The notes below the pieces were generated by a model. It searched no databases. It saw only the letters and a program-made list of their open reading frames with translations, and was not told where the DNA came from. A DNA stretch of 64,000 nt from an uncultured Prevotella sp. (GTDB lineage: Bacteria; Bacteroidota; Bacteroidia; Bacteroidales; Bacteroidaceae), in NCBI GenBank assembly GCA_900315525.1, contig OMZO01000002.1, positions 62,001 to 126,000 of the forward strand. Reading direction: 5' to 3'. Positions 25,758 to 34,674 of this stretch are shown in pieces. Positions within the stretch are counted from its first letter, which is position 1. Each line of letters starts with the position of its first letter. The translations under genes were made by a program, and so were the position numbers.

Positions 25758-25783
25758 GTGTATGCAGTGTATGCAAAAAGCAA
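25758..25783 (+). repeat. Right 26-base terminal inverted repeat, with two GTGTATGCA boxes
   Basis: Abutting GTGTATGCA boxes at 25758-25766 and 25767-25775, followed by an A-rich stretch. It is the inverted counterpart of 22895-22920 with one mismatch. Confidence 0.85.
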
Positions 25784-25867
25784 GAATTTGTTTTATAATC
25801 TTTGGTGGTTCTGTAAAAGGAATTGTAGTTTACTTATATAATTATACGAGGATAAAAGGTTATAGGT

Positions 25868-26689
25868 ATGCAATTGAATTGTAAAATAGTAAAGCAGAGT
25901 ATATGTATTATTATAGGCATATTACTTTTGCTGTTAGCATTACTTGTATCTTATGTGGCAATACATTATTATCCTATATCTTTGCAAGGAGGTTCTACTC
26001 TGCATGTTTTTCAGGCATCTTGTATTAATAATCGTAAAAAGGCTATTATGATACTACCTGGAGGTGGGTATTCTTCTTTATCCAAGGTGAATGAGGGCTA
26101 TTTGTGGATACCATTCTTACATCGACTTGGTTTTACTGTAGCAATATTGGATTATCGGATGCCTCATCATGATTATAGAATACCTAAGTTTGACGCAACT
26201 AATGCTATAATTGCTCTAAGAATGCGAGCCAACGACTTGGATTTTTCAAAGAATGGTATTGGGTTGATGGGTTTTTCTGCAGGAGGTCATCTTGCCTCAA
26301 CTATGATGGTGTCAGATGCTAAAGAAGTACGTCCTGATTTTGTTTTACTCTTTTATCCGGTAGTGTCAATGAGGAAAGAATTGACTCATCTTGGAACTCA
26401 TGATAATCTTATGGGTATAGGTGCTCCAAAAGAAATAGAATACCAGTTCAGTAGTGAACTTCATATTCAGAGAAACAACCCACCTGTATTTATAGCTGTT
26501 TCTAAAGATGATAGTGTTGTTAGTCCTCTTAATTCTATTTTATTATATAATGAAATTAAAAAGAAAGGCCAATCAGTCTCCCTTCATATCTATCCAAAAG
26601 GAGGACATGGGTGGGGGTATATAAATAAATTCCCTTACCGTGATCAAATGTATGAAAATATGAAAAATTGGTTGGATTCCTTAGATTGA
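25868..26689 (+). CDS. Membrane-anchored alpha/beta hydrolase, esterase type
   Basis: A 273-residue protein with one N-terminal membrane segment (about 10-33, very rich in Leu/Ile), so the catalytic domain is probably periplasmic. Oxyanion loop PGGGYSSL (64-71), nucleophile Ser137 in GFSAGGHLA, catalytic Asp214 or 215 in SKDDSVV, and His247 in KGGHGWGY give a complete triad of the BD-FAE/acetylxylan esterase-like group. In this setting it may remove O-acetyl groups added by the neighbouring acyltransferases. It overlaps the convergent acyltransferase by 9 bases. No consensus promoter was seen in the 180 bases upstream. Confidence 0.83.
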   Translation: MQLNCKIVKQSICIIIGILLLLLALLVSYVAIHYYPISLQGGSTLHVFQASCINNRKKAIMILPGGGYSSLSKVNEGYLWIPFLHRLGFTVAILDYRMPHHDYRIPKFDATNAIIALRMRANDLDFSKNGIGLMGFSAGGHLASTMMVSDAKEVRPDFVLLFYPVVSMRKELTHLGTHDNLMGIGAPKEIEYQFSSELHIQRNNPPVFIAVSKDDSVVSPLNSILLYNEIKKKGQSVSLHIYPKGGHGWGYINKFPYRDQMYENMKNWLDSLD

Positions 26690-27703
26690 ATTCTTGTGAC
26701 ACTTTTCTAGATTGTTTTTTATGTATGTAATAGGATTCATAAGATACCTTAAGAAAGAAATGTTTGAGAGAAATATAAGGCTAAAAAGTATCAATATTGT
26801 GTATATTAGTAATAGAATTACATTTTGTGGAATAAAGTTATTTGAAATAAGAGAGCGTAAGGATAATATTATAAATGTATGATACATGTAGATGAATAAT
26901 GTTGTAGAACCGTATGAAGAAAAAACATTTGTGTATAATACGACTCGCATAATCAGAATACTGATGATTATGGCAGAAATATAGACAATAATTCTATCTA
27001 TGCAAAGAATGAGTGGTGAAGTCTTAAAGTCAACCAAATAGTAATTCATTTCATAATATATGATATAACCAATATTGTAATTTATAAATATATATATAAT
27101 TGCAAAAATAGTTATTATCCCAATGAGTGAAACAAATAATGGTATCTTCTTAATTTTGTCTTTTATATTATATTGAACAGAGTAGTAACCCATTAGGAAA
27201 TAGGGTAAAAAGGAGATGATTTTCTCAAAGGTGCAAATTGGCATGAATCCCCATAAGATTCCAATCGCAAAAGAGGTGGATATTATTATTACGGGATATC
27301 TGTTTAGGTATTTATGTGGCACAATATACATGATAAAACGATAAATGGCCAAATAAGCTATATACCATAATGTCCCTTTGGGGGAAATAAGATCGGAAAT
27401 GGAAATTGTTCCTCCTGCTAAGATAGGTTTTATGCATCTTATAGTCTGAAACACTATGTATGTTTCAAGTATAAATATAATGCCATTTAGGTATTTCTTG
27501 CGATCCTTTATTTGAGAAAAGCGTCCTGAGATAAACATGAAGAATGGCATATGGAACGTATAGATGAAATTATACATGGCTCGATTGAAACTACCGTCTG
27601 GTGTGTATGTTTCAATCATATGGCCATATACGACGAAAAAAATCAGAATGAATTTCAATGAGTCCCAAAATTTGTCTCTTTTCATATTTTTATTATTATT
27701 CAT
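26681..27703 (-). CDS. Membrane O-acyltransferase, acyltransferase 3 family
   Basis: A 340-residue multi-pass protein, Ile-rich and A+T-rich. It has FWDSLKFILIFFVVYGHMIE with the conserved His, then FIYTFHMPFFMFISGRF, GTLWYIAYLAIYRF and the helix CTFEKIISFLPYFLMGYYSV. These are the landmarks of acyltransferase 3 proteins that O-acetylate cell-surface sugars. An in-frame ATG at 27685 (MKRDKFWDS) is a plausible alternative start. It stands alone on the minus strand between the esterase and the GT4 gene. Confidence 0.84.
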   Translation of the reverse strand: MNNNKNMKRDKFWDSLKFILIFFVVYGHMIETYTPDGSFNRAMYNFIYTFHMPFFMFISGRFSQIKDRKKYLNGIIFILETYIVFQTIRCIKPILAGGTISISDLISPKGTLWYIAYLAIYRFIMYIVPHKYLNRYPVIIISTSFAIGILWGFMPICTFEKIISFLPYFLMGYYSVQYNIKDKIKKIPLFVSLIGIITIFAIIYIFINYNIGYIIYYEMNYYLVDFKTSPLILCIDRIIVYISAIIISILIMRVVLYTNVFSSYGSTTLFIYMYHTFIILSLRSLISNNFIPQNVILLLIYTILILFSLIFLSNISFLRYLMNPITYIKNNLEKCHKNSI

Positions 27704-27801
27704 ATAAGGACTATTCTTTCTTGCCTGGAGTGTGTAATTAGCAAAATATAAGCAAACATAATAAGAAACCTTGATTTTTTAGATCTTTTAATATCTTTGT
27801 T

Positions 27802-28977
27802 CTACATTCTTTCAATTGTAGAAAATAAATTTTTAGCATAAGTTTCTTTGTCGAAGAGCTTAGAGCGCTCAAGTGAGGCTTTGGCCATTGCCTCCCGTTT
27901 TTCGGGATGCTGGTAGAGGTCGAGAATAGCGTTGGCGAGATTCTCAACGATATTATCTCTTTCAACAATCGTTGCCACTCCCTCACAAATTTCAGGAATT
28001 CCTCCGCTTCGTGTAGTTATCAGAGGTAATCCGGCAGCCATTGCTTCGACAACTGTCAGTCCAAAAGGCTCGTCCCATATGGACGGCACTACAGCAATGT
28101 CGGCAGCCTTTAGGTATGAAGGAATATCTTTATAGTCAACAAATCCTGTATAGATTACGGAATCTTTGATAGGTTTTGTCTCTTCTTCAAGTTTCTGTAT
28201 AAATGGGGTTGGCTGCTTGTCCTTTCCATATGCGCTAGCTCCAATAATGAGTAGTTTACAATTGATAGTGCTTATTACTTTCTTTATTGAAAGTATAAGT
28301 TCCATGATTCCTTTCTCTGGCGTAAGTCTGCCACTGAACACAATAATAAACTGATCATCGTTTAAGCCAATTTCGTGTCGTGAGATAGTTGTTGCTTTGT
28401 AAAAGCGTTGCGTGTCAATGCCATTAAGCACAGTATGGCATTTAGAATCATTTGGAGCTATAGTAAGAACTCTTTGAGTTACAAAAGCAGACGTATTGAT
28501 GATACAGGAATAACTTTTGTAAATCTCTGAATAACCACACAGATTTGTATTAAGAAAATCATTTTCTTGATGGAGAACTAGTTTTGCCTTTGATTTTTTT
28601 CGTAATTTTAGTGCAAATGCAGGACGATTCTCTATAATGATAACATCATAATGATGCTTAGAGATGTGCTTGCATGCTTCATGAAAGAAGTATTCGACAG
28701 AATAGTGGTAATATTCTTCTCCACCATGTTTACAGAGGTACAATTTTTTCTTTATTTTTGCTATCCAACTATTTAGATTGACGTAGTAGTAATGATTGCT
28801 CTTTGATTGTAATGACGGGTGTTTTTTTGTGGCAGGGTGTGCTATACTATATACAGTAATATCATGTAGATGATACTTGTCGTTATACTCAAGACAGAAA
28901 TCAACAAGATTCTCTACTGCTCCTCCTTGAACGGCAGGAACAGGCAGAACTCCAGCTGTTAATATCGCAATTCTCAT
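27802..28977 (-). CDS. GT4 glycosyltransferase
   Basis: A 391-residue GT-B enzyme beginning MRIAILTAGVLPVPAVQGGA. The second domain has IIVFSGRLTPEKGIMELILS and E-x7-E in SIWDEPFGLTVVEAMAAGLP, followed by GGIPEI, a pattern nearer the EpsF/WfgS-type GT4 subgroup than the block at 2598-9961. It starts one base after the stop of the fucosyltransferase-like gene, so the two form an operon. The short start was chosen because the longer frame overlaps that gene. Confidence 0.87.
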   Translation of the reverse strand: MRIAILTAGVLPVPAVQGGAVENLVDFCLEYNDKYHLHDITVYSIAHPATKKHPSLQSKSNHYYYVNLNSWIAKIKKKLYLCKHGGEEYYHYSVEYFFHEACKHISKHHYDVIIIENRPAFALKLRKKSKAKLVLHQENDFLNTNLCGYSEIYKSYSCIINTSAFVTQRVLTIAPNDSKCHTVLNGIDTQRFYKATTISRHEIGLNDDQFIIVFSGRLTPEKGIMELILSIKKVISTINCKLLIIGASAYGKDKQPTPFIQKLEEETKPIKDSVIYTGFVDYKDIPSYLKAADIAVVPSIWDEPFGLTVVEAMAAGLPLITTRSGGIPEICEGVATIVERDNIVENLANAILDLYQHPEKREAMAKASLERSKLFDKETYAKNLFSTIERM

Positions 28978-28978
28978 T

Positions 28979-29830
28979 TCAATCGTCTTTTGTCCAAAAC
29001 TCCTCTGTACTTTCCCCACTAGCAAAGTGATAGAAATCTGTCACTATCGAGAAATCTTTGTCCTGCAATATCTGAGTCTTATCTTTGATAAAGCATAATG
29101 GCACTTCGCCAATGAAAGATGCCCACCGGCTATATGTACTCCATGGGCCTATTATTCGATCACATAAAGACAATGTGTATAGATCTAATATATCTCCAGA
29201 GGGTTCTTTTTCAAATTTAAAACATTTGCAGTCTTGAAAGAGCTTTGTGTCAACCTGAGCATTACTGCTAATAAAAAAGGCCACATTATGATCTGAATAA
29301 ACATCTCTTAATTGTAGCATGAACGAATAAAATTCGTCAAAAGTATAGTAATGTCGTCCGTTACGCCATGTCTTATAATCTCCATGTCTAATATGGACCC
29401 CAATAATAAAGTCGTGATCTTGCCTGATTCTGGAAACCAGCGCATTTGCTTTAGCAGTAATCTCATCTTTTGGCTTAAACACTCGAACAAGTTCTTTTTT
29501 GGACTTGGAAAGATATCTTGTATCATCCATTGTTGCCCATCCTTTTGTGAAACGAAGCCATTTAAAGATGGCATTCCATGTCTTATTATGAGTAACTTTC
29601 CATGTTAAATGTTTGTACCACCCCCATCCTTTAGGCAACCTTAAGAACCATGGTTGCCAAAGTGGATAATATATGAATTTCGCATGCAACAGATTCGGGA
29701 AATCTTCAATAGTCCAATCATAAAAGATGATGACCATCTTTTTATTCTCTGCTATACATTGAGCTACAGAAGCCACATATGTCCAAAGCCTATTGCATGT
29801 CTGCCCTGGGGCGTCACAAATGATTCGCAT
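28979..29830 (-). CDS. Fucosyltransferase-like protein (GT11 type)
   Basis: A 283-residue protein. The start MRIICDAPGQTCNRLWTYVA resembles the N-terminal GNxLW/F loop of the fucosyltransferase superfamily. Around residue 155, FIIGVHIRHGDYKTWRNGRH carries the H-x-R-(R/H)-x-D motif that binds GDP-fucose. A later LYTLSLCDRIIGPWSTYSRW fits the third conserved motif. GDP-fucose genes (manC-gmd-fcl) sit at 49,703-53,035 in the same window, so donor supply would be local. The acceptor is unknown, and O-fucosyltransferase or a related GT is an alternative. Confidence 0.68.
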   Translation of the reverse strand: MRIICDAPGQTCNRLWTYVASVAQCIAENKKMVIIFYDWTIEDFPNLLHAKFIYYPLWQPWFLRLPKGWGWYKHLTWKVTHNKTWNAIFKWLRFTKGWATMDDTRYLSKSKKELVRVFKPKDEITAKANALVSRIRQDHDFIIGVHIRHGDYKTWRNGRHYYTFDEFYSFMLQLRDVYSDHNVAFFISSNAQVDTKLFQDCKCFKFEKEPSGDILDLYTLSLCDRIIGPWSTYSRWASFIGEVPLCFIKDKTQILQDKDFSIVTDFYHFASGESTEEFWTKDD

Positions 29831-29839
29831 ATTTTTCTG

Positions 29840-29871
29840 CAAAGATACGAAAATTATTTGTAGGTGACAAA
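29840..29871 (-). promoter_or_regulatory. Promoter of the fucosyltransferase-like/GT4 operon
   Basis: On the minus strand: TTTG at 29868-29871, a 20-base spacer, and a perfect TAnnTTTG (TATCTTTG) at 29840-29847. The start codon at 29830 is 9 bases past the -7 box, implying a very short leader. Confidence 0.7.
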
Positions 29872-29910
29872 ATATTACTAAGAAAATAGAATAATGAAGA
29901 ATTTATTTGT

Positions 29911-29918
29911 TATTTTTG
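29911..29918 (+). promoter_or_regulatory. -7 box of the SGNH hydrolase gene
   Basis: A perfect TAnnTTTG (TATTTTTG), 24 bases before the ATG at 29943. No clear TTTG lies 20 bases upstream. It is divergent from the promoter at 29840-29871. Confidence 0.45.
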
Positions 29919-29942
29919 CAGCATATTAACTGAGTGTGTAAT

Positions 29943-30740
29943 ATGAAATATTTGTTATTTTCACTACTGCTGCTGCTTATAATGCTTATATTGGTATATT
30001 GTTTTTATTATGCCAAATGGAATCATTTATGGGCTCTTGAGCAACCCTCTCAGAAATATCAGGTTAACTATCATCAGAAAGAGAAAGATTCTTTACGTGT
30101 CGTAATGATTGGTGATAGTTGGGTTGGTATGCATTCGGATTTTGATAATTTCATGATTCAAAAATTGGAGAAGTATTCGAGACTCCCGGTTTTATTTGTA
30201 TCAAAAGGTAAAGGAGGGGAGAAGACAAAGGGTGTTTACCAATTAATGTTTAAAGAGGGGAGTTATGGAACAAAACAGCTAATGCTTTCAGCTCCAGACT
30301 ATTGTGTCATTTCTGCAGGTATAAATGACGCTGCTGCTAATTTGGGGACAAAACAATTTTGCTACTACTATCGCCTAATTTTAGATTTTTTGTTGGAGAA
30401 TCATATTCGTCCAGTTGTCATTGAGGTTCCTAATGTTGATCTTTGGTTGATGCTAAGGAATAAGCCATTTAAAGATCTTGCATCTGATTATGTTAAGTCA
30501 ATAATGACAAATTGTACCATGTATAATTACCAAGAGTATCGCAACGCATTATTATCAATGCTAGAGAGTGAGGGGTTAAAGGAACGGATTCTTTATATTC
30601 CAATGAAAGAATGGAATGGGAATGGAGTTGAAATTAATCATAGTCTATTTCTTGAAGATTGCATACATCTTAACAAAAGAGGATATGAATCATTAGATTC
30701 ATGTATAGCAAAGCAGATCGCAAATGATTATGCTTTGTGA
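29943..30740 (+). CDS. SGNH/GDSL hydrolase, membrane-anchored
   Basis: A 265-residue protein with a Leu-rich N-terminal membrane segment (about 3-22). Block I is VVMIGDSWVG (Ser59), block III is ISAGINDAA (Asn128), and block V is LEDCIHLNKRGY (Asp/His dyad near 245), so the catalytic set is complete. SGNH proteins in such loci act as O-acetylesterases or acyltransferases on exported glycans. The ATG at 29943 is chosen over one 3 codons upstream because the peptide then begins MKYLLFSLLL, a normal signal-anchor start. It overlaps the convergent acyltransferase gene by 13 bases. Confidence 0.82.
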   Translation: MKYLLFSLLLLLIMLILVYCFYYAKWNHLWALEQPSQKYQVNYHQKEKDSLRVVMIGDSWVGMHSDFDNFMIQKLEKYSRLPVLFVSKGKGGEKTKGVYQLMFKEGSYGTKQLMLSAPDYCVISAGINDAAANLGTKQFCYYYRLILDFLLENHIRPVVIEVPNVDLWLMLRNKPFKDLASDYVKSIMTNCTMYNYQEYRNALLSMLESEGLKERILYIPMKEWNGNGVEINHSLFLEDCIHLNKRGYESLDSCIAKQIANDYAL

Positions 30741-31690
30741 TAGATGCCACTTTCCTGGATGAGCCAATGGACGGAAACTCCCAAAATAGAACTGACGATG
30801 ATGATTGAGATTGTCAGTATATCGTGCCATTGGGAAGGTATAACAATTAGTCCTTGAATTATGGCAGAGAAGAAAATAGACTGAATTAGGTAGATTTCAA
30901 GGCTAGATTTCCCAATCTTAGATGTTATTGAATTCGTAAATCGTAAATATTTGCAAATTAAGACGATTGCAATAATAAATAACGGTAATAAGAATAGGAG
31001 AGAGAAGTATTTGTAGTTGTAAATATTATGATGGTTTGGATATAGAAATGCAAAAATAGGTATTCCTGCTATGAGAAGGAAATAGAATAGTTTTTTTGAA
31101 ATATTACATTCAAAACAATATGCGCATACCATGCCGAAAATAAATGCAGGAATGCGGTATAGAGTAAAGAAATGCTCGCGATTAATAATGTCTTCGTTAA
31201 TTAGGAGGTAAGCACAAACTAAGCAAACAATAGATATAAATGATATAGCAAATAGCATCTTTCTATCAATTATCTTTTTAAGAAATGGTGCAAGAAGGTA
31301 TAGAAGTAATAGAGATGGGATGTACCACTCCCAGTAAATGTTGTCAATCCAGAATCCAATGGTCGAGTATCTGTATAAATAAGTGAGTATATTGTCATGG
31401 AATAATACGATACTGGCTATGATACCTAATAAATAATAAGTTGGGAAAATGCGAAATAGCCTTTTCTTATAAAAAGAATATAAACTACTGTCTTTCTTAA
31501 GTGAATAATATATACCAAATCCAGATACAAATAAAAACATATCCACACCTGCAAATCCATATTGTGCCACGAATCCCAAGGGCTTAATTTGGTGAAAAGT
31601 AAAATGTAGCATCATTATCCACAGGATGGACCATCCCATTATTTCAGAACGATATGTAGAAATGTCTTTATATATCATATTTCTTATCAT
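30728..31690 (-). CDS. Membrane O-acyltransferase, acyltransferase 3 family
   Basis: A 320-residue multi-pass protein with STYRSEIMGWSILWIMMLHF (first helix with conserved His), GFAGVDMFLFVSGFGIYYSL and YWEWYIPSLLLLYLLAPF, the W-x-I-P motif of this family. It begins inside the stop of the next upstream gene (ATGA at 31687-31690), so the two acyltransferases are translationally coupled. Two distinct enzymes in one mRNA suggest O-acylation at different positions or with different acyl groups. Confidence 0.85.
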   Translation of the reverse strand: MIRNMIYKDISTYRSEIMGWSILWIMMLHFTFHQIKPLGFVAQYGFAGVDMFLFVSGFGIYYSLKKDSSLYSFYKKRLFRIFPTYYLLGIIASIVLFHDNILTYLYRYSTIGFWIDNIYWEWYIPSLLLLYLLAPFLKKIIDRKMLFAISFISIVCLVCAYLLINEDIINREHFFTLYRIPAFIFGMVCAYCFECNISKKLFYFLLIAGIPIFAFLYPNHHNIYNYKYFSLLFLLPLFIIAIVLICKYLRFTNSITSKIGKSSLEIYLIQSIFFSAIIQGLIVIPSQWHDILTISIIIVSSILGVSVHWLIQESGIYHKA

Positions 31691-32733
31691 AAAGATTTTG
31701 GTAAACTTCTCTTTCTCTTATATAGAATAATTGGTAATGTACAGATGAAGATAGGGAGGATAGTCTTGACCACGGAAAATAGAATGTGATTGCTGATGAT
31801 TCTTGCCAAGTATTCAAATATACATTCGTCTGCAATGGCAAAATATACAATTTGGAATAAGAATATCTCATAAGAATATTTTCCCGCATCAAGCAGATAG
31901 TTCTGAAAAGAACCATTAGGTATATGATCATAGGCCAATTTTAATAGGAATAGCAACAAATATGCTATATATACATAACAGAACCAATGGCAGACGGGAT
32001 TAACAAAGTCATATATAAAAGGTGAAAGGTTTATACCACCATAAACAATAATGAAAGAAAACAATAAGCATATAGCAGATGCGCCGAAAGTATATCTGTT
32101 TAATTGATATCCCTTGGTCGCGAGTAAATATCCTAGGTAAAAAATGAAGATATATCTCAGGAATAATAATCTATATGCGAGTTGGGGCAAATGATAGTAG
32201 GCACATGCAGTTTCTACGGATTGAGATATCATTATGAATAAGATGCAGAATAAAGGGCTGTTTTTTTTAAAGATAGGCGATAATAGAGGAAGAAGGATGG
32301 CAAATTGCAAATATATCCATGGGTAATAAGCCCCAGGACCATATCCTCCTGATTTCATCCAATTGCTGATGACTGTTATAACATCCGATAATTGGGCATG
32401 ATGTGATTTCAGTATGAATGCAATGCAAATAATGAATTGACAAATGAAGAATGGCAAAGCTATTTTGTTCCATATTTTTTTGTAATTCACTTTAGTATTG
32501 TTGCATTCCCTCTTGTATGCGTGAAAAACTTGGATTAAAAGAAATATTGGTACAGCAGATACTCCCCAAAACATAAAGCCTGAGTATTTCATGACTATTT
32601 CTGGCATACAATGATTGATGATGACAAAAATAATACATACTCCTTTCAGAAAATCAATGAAAGGGTCATAGCTGTCTTTTTTAAGAACGAGTTTTGCCCA
32701 AATGGCTTTAGTAAAAATAGAATTCTTATACAT
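31687..32733 (-). CDS. Membrane O-acyltransferase, acyltransferase 3 family
   Basis: A 348-residue multi-pass protein. The first helix DPFIDFLKGVCIIFVIINHC carries the conserved His; MFWGVSAVPIFLLIQVF follows, and YYPWIYLQFAILLPLL matches the W-x-L-x-x-L region. A C-terminal basic tail (YKRKRSLPKSL) faces the cytoplasm. It is first in a two-gene minus-strand operon with a consensus promoter 18 bases ahead. Confidence 0.84.
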   Translation of the reverse strand: MYKNSIFTKAIWAKLVLKKDSYDPFIDFLKGVCIIFVIINHCMPEIVMKYSGFMFWGVSAVPIFLLIQVFHAYKRECNNTKVNYKKIWNKIALPFFICQFIICIAFILKSHHAQLSDVITVISNWMKSGGYGPGAYYPWIYLQFAILLPLLSPIFKKNSPLFCILFIMISQSVETACAYYHLPQLAYRLLFLRYIFIFYLGYLLATKGYQLNRYTFGASAICLLFSFIIVYGGINLSPFIYDFVNPVCHWFCYVYIAYLLLFLLKLAYDHIPNGSFQNYLLDAGKYSYEIFLFQIVYFAIADECIFEYLARIISNHILFSVVKTILPIFICTLPIILYKRKRSLPKSL

Positions 32734-32750
32734 TGTTAGTGAATATGATG

Positions 32751-32782
32751 CAAAGATAGGTATATTTTATGAGATATTCAAA
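32751..32782 (-). promoter_or_regulatory. Promoter of the two-acyltransferase operon
   Basis: On the minus strand: TTTG at 32779-32782, a 20-base spacer and a perfect TAnnTTTG (TATCTTTG) at 32751-32758, 17 bases before the start at 32733. Confidence 0.7.
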
Positions 32783-32794
32783 AATATAAGGTGA

Positions 32795-32829
32795 TTTGTT
32801 CAATAATTGGAAGAAAATATGTATCTTTG
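32795..32829 (+). promoter_or_regulatory. Promoter of the rightward acyltransferase
   Basis: TTTG at 32795-32798, a 23-base spacer and a perfect TAnnTTTG (TATCTTTG) at 32822-32829. The next start is at 32858. It is divergent from the promoter at 32751-32782. Confidence 0.6.
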
Positions 32830-32857
32830 CAGAAATAAGTATAATGAAAACTAAAAT

Positions 32858-33838
32858 ATGAGTCAGACTAATAATGTGGGAAGGCTATTGTGGCTTGATT
32901 GGATGAAGGTTTGGGCAACATTAGCTGTTATTTGGGGACACTTTTTTGCAAAAGGAGATGTATATGTGTTTGTTTTTAACCTTCAGGTATTCTGTGTTAT
33001 TTCTGGGTTCTTATATAAAAAAGCTCCTAATTGGTGGATATGTATTCAAAAATGTTTTTGGCAACTTCTTGTCCCCACTGTGATAATGAGTACATTAATG
33101 CACTTGGAGGCCTATTTTAGATGTATGGCTTTGGGGCAATCTTATGATATCTCTTGGCCTTGGTTTTTTGAATGGCTTTTGTTAGGACATAGATGGTGTA
33201 TGGGGCCCTGTTGGTATTTTTATTCCCTAATTGTTATCAGAATAATTATGCAAATGCTGCCGGAGAAAAAGTGGATCTATTTCATCTTGTTTGTTGCGCT
33301 GTCTGGTGGGGCGATATATCTCCATATCATAGGATTTAAGGCAAGCAATTCGAATATTAATGTTTTATTATGCATGCCTTTCTTCTTAATAGGTGTCTTT
33401 ATAAAACCATATAAGTCAATCTTAAATAATATCCACAATTATATGCTTGAATTAGTTTTGTTTTTAGTTTTTGTTATGGGAGTGTACCTTTGTGGAAACT
33501 ATAATGGTTATGTTTGGATGTATCTAAATGGATTTGGCAATAATTATGTTCTATATATAATAGGTGGAATGGCAGGAACAGGAATGTTGTATATCTTATC
33601 TATGTGGCTAAGCCGACTCCCTTATCATGCTATGGTACAAACTCTTTCAAAGGGATCTCTGTTGGTTATCGGCTTGCATATTATAATAGTAAGGAGGTTG
33701 ACAGAACTCCCAGATCGTGTTTGGGGGGAAGATTTGGCTTTTGCTATTTTAATCCTCTTGGCATTTGTTCCTATTATTCGAATTGCCGAAAAATATTTCC
33801 CCGTAATACTTGGACAATATAGAATTAATGCAAATTGA
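32858..33838 (+). CDS. Membrane O-acyltransferase, acyltransferase 3 family
   Basis: A 326-residue multi-pass protein. RLLWLDWMKVWATLAVIWGH gives the first helix with the conserved His, followed by FNLQVFCVISGFLYKK and CMGPCWYFYSLIVIRIIM (the P-x-W-F/Y motif). It belongs to the same family as its neighbours but is only distantly similar, so it is a separate lineage rather than a recent duplicate. Its end overlaps the last gene of the large convergent polysaccharide operon by 14 bases. Confidence 0.84.
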   Translation: MSQTNNVGRLLWLDWMKVWATLAVIWGHFFAKGDVYVFVFNLQVFCVISGFLYKKAPNWWICIQKCFWQLLVPTVIMSTLMHLEAYFRCMALGQSYDISWPWFFEWLLLGHRWCMGPCWYFYSLIVIRIIMQMLPEKKWIYFILFVALSGGAIYLHIIGFKASNSNINVLLCMPFFLIGVFIKPYKSILNNIHNYMLELVLFLVFVMGVYLCGNYNGYVWMYLNGFGNNYVLYIIGGMAGTGMLYILSMWLSRLPYHAMVQTLSKGSLLVIGLHIIIVRRLTELPDRVWGEDLAFAILILLAFVPIIRIAEKYFPVILGQYRINAN

Positions 33839-34667
33839 GCTGTTGGTTCATTATAGGCTTATACAATTGAGGGTTCTTTAAATGTACTTCATCAACAAAG
33901 CATGAATCTGCCAGATAGGTGATGTTATCTAAGTAATGTGCTAATTCTTTTTGATAGCTATAGCCTGCAAATTCGTTACGTTTAAAGAGATTGACACTGT
34001 CTCTCCAATGTTCTGCAACGAATGTTGGGATAATACTGAACGTAAAATTGTACTTAGCACTTAATGAATCTATCTTTGAGAGATATTCTTTGCAAATTGG
34101 TGAGAGAAATGAATAATCTCTCTCTTCTTGTTTTATTGATGGAGCCCATGAGGTGGTCTGAATTAGGGGGAAGTGACAAATTAGGCGTTTTGGTATCTTT
34201 TGTATCTGTTGAATGACTGTTGGGGACATTAAAGATTTGTTTTTATCGTAATAAAATGGTTTCATAAAATAGTGATAGGTATATACTTGGTCAAGATTGT
34301 CCCAGAAACTGAATGGGGTATAGACAAGGAATACAGAATCTGGTCTGTTCCCAGCTTCTAAATAGTTGTTTAGAAGTATATATTGCCCAATCATACCAAT
34401 AGCTTGATTACATGATAAAGAATAGGCACTGTCAGGATCTTCTTCTTTGCAGTTATAGAATTGATTGGCAGTACTATCGCCTAATATCAATTTCTTATAT
34501 TTCGTCTTTTTCTTACTTTTTTCAATAGCACGATATATTTCGTTTCCATATATAGTTTTTTTATAAAGATCATCTTTTAATAGATATATTGTTTTTACCG
34601 TATAGTAAAAACCGATAGGTGATGCAAATAGCATGAACATGCTTATAAAATATAGTACTTTTTTCAT
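33825..34667 (-). CDS. SGNH-like partner of an MBOAT acyltransferase (DltD/AlgX-like)
   Basis: A 280-residue protein with an N-terminal membrane anchor (about 4-24). The catalytic block is LILGDSTANQF (Ser65), and DEVHLKNPQ near the C-terminus supplies the Asp/His pair. Proteins of this size directly after an MBOAT gene usually work with it as the extracytoplasmic half of an O-acetylation system (AlgI with AlgX/AlgJ, or DltB with DltD). The start at 34667 lies 7 bases after the MBOAT stop. It is the last gene of the 12-gene operon and overlaps the convergent acyltransferase gene. Confidence 0.78.
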   Translation of the reverse strand: MKKVLYFISMFMLFASPIGFYYTVKTIYLLKDDLYKKTIYGNEIYRAIEKSKKKTKYKKLILGDSTANQFYNCKEEDPDSAYSLSCNQAIGMIGQYILLNNYLEAGNRPDSVFLVYTPFSFWDNLDQVYTYHYFMKPFYYDKNKSLMSPTVIQQIQKIPKRLICHFPLIQTTSWAPSIKQEERDYSFLSPICKEYLSKIDSLSAKYNFTFSIIPTFVAEHWRDSVNLFKRNEFAGYSYQKELAHYLDNITYLADSCFVDEVHLKNPQLYKPIMNQQLNLH

Positions 34668-34674
34668 TGTATAT

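Larger units (their letters stand above)
22895..25783 (+). mobile_element. Candidate small element carrying DUF6078-like and virE genes
   Basis: A 2,889-base segment bounded by 26-base inverted terminal repeats (22895-22920 and 25758-25783; 25 of 26 positions match when one is reverse-complemented). Each end has two abutting copies of the 9-mer TGCATACAC, and each has two further copies in the opposite orientation, 36 bases (left) or 38 bases (right) inward and 12 bases apart. Inside are two plus-strand genes and three palindromes. There is no transposase or integrase gene and no clear target-site duplication. It could be a primase/helicase-dependent element, a non-autonomous transposon, or a gene pair under a shared DNA-binding protein. 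Confidence 0.5.

Noticed and set aside
22903-25775. CRISPR array made of the TGCATACAC or GTCCCA repeats
   Set aside because: Repeats are 9-17 bases, the spacings are fixed and short, and there are no spacers or cas genes.
22885-25795. Target-site duplication around the VirE module
   Set aside because: The flanks outside the terminal repeats share no convincing direct repeat.
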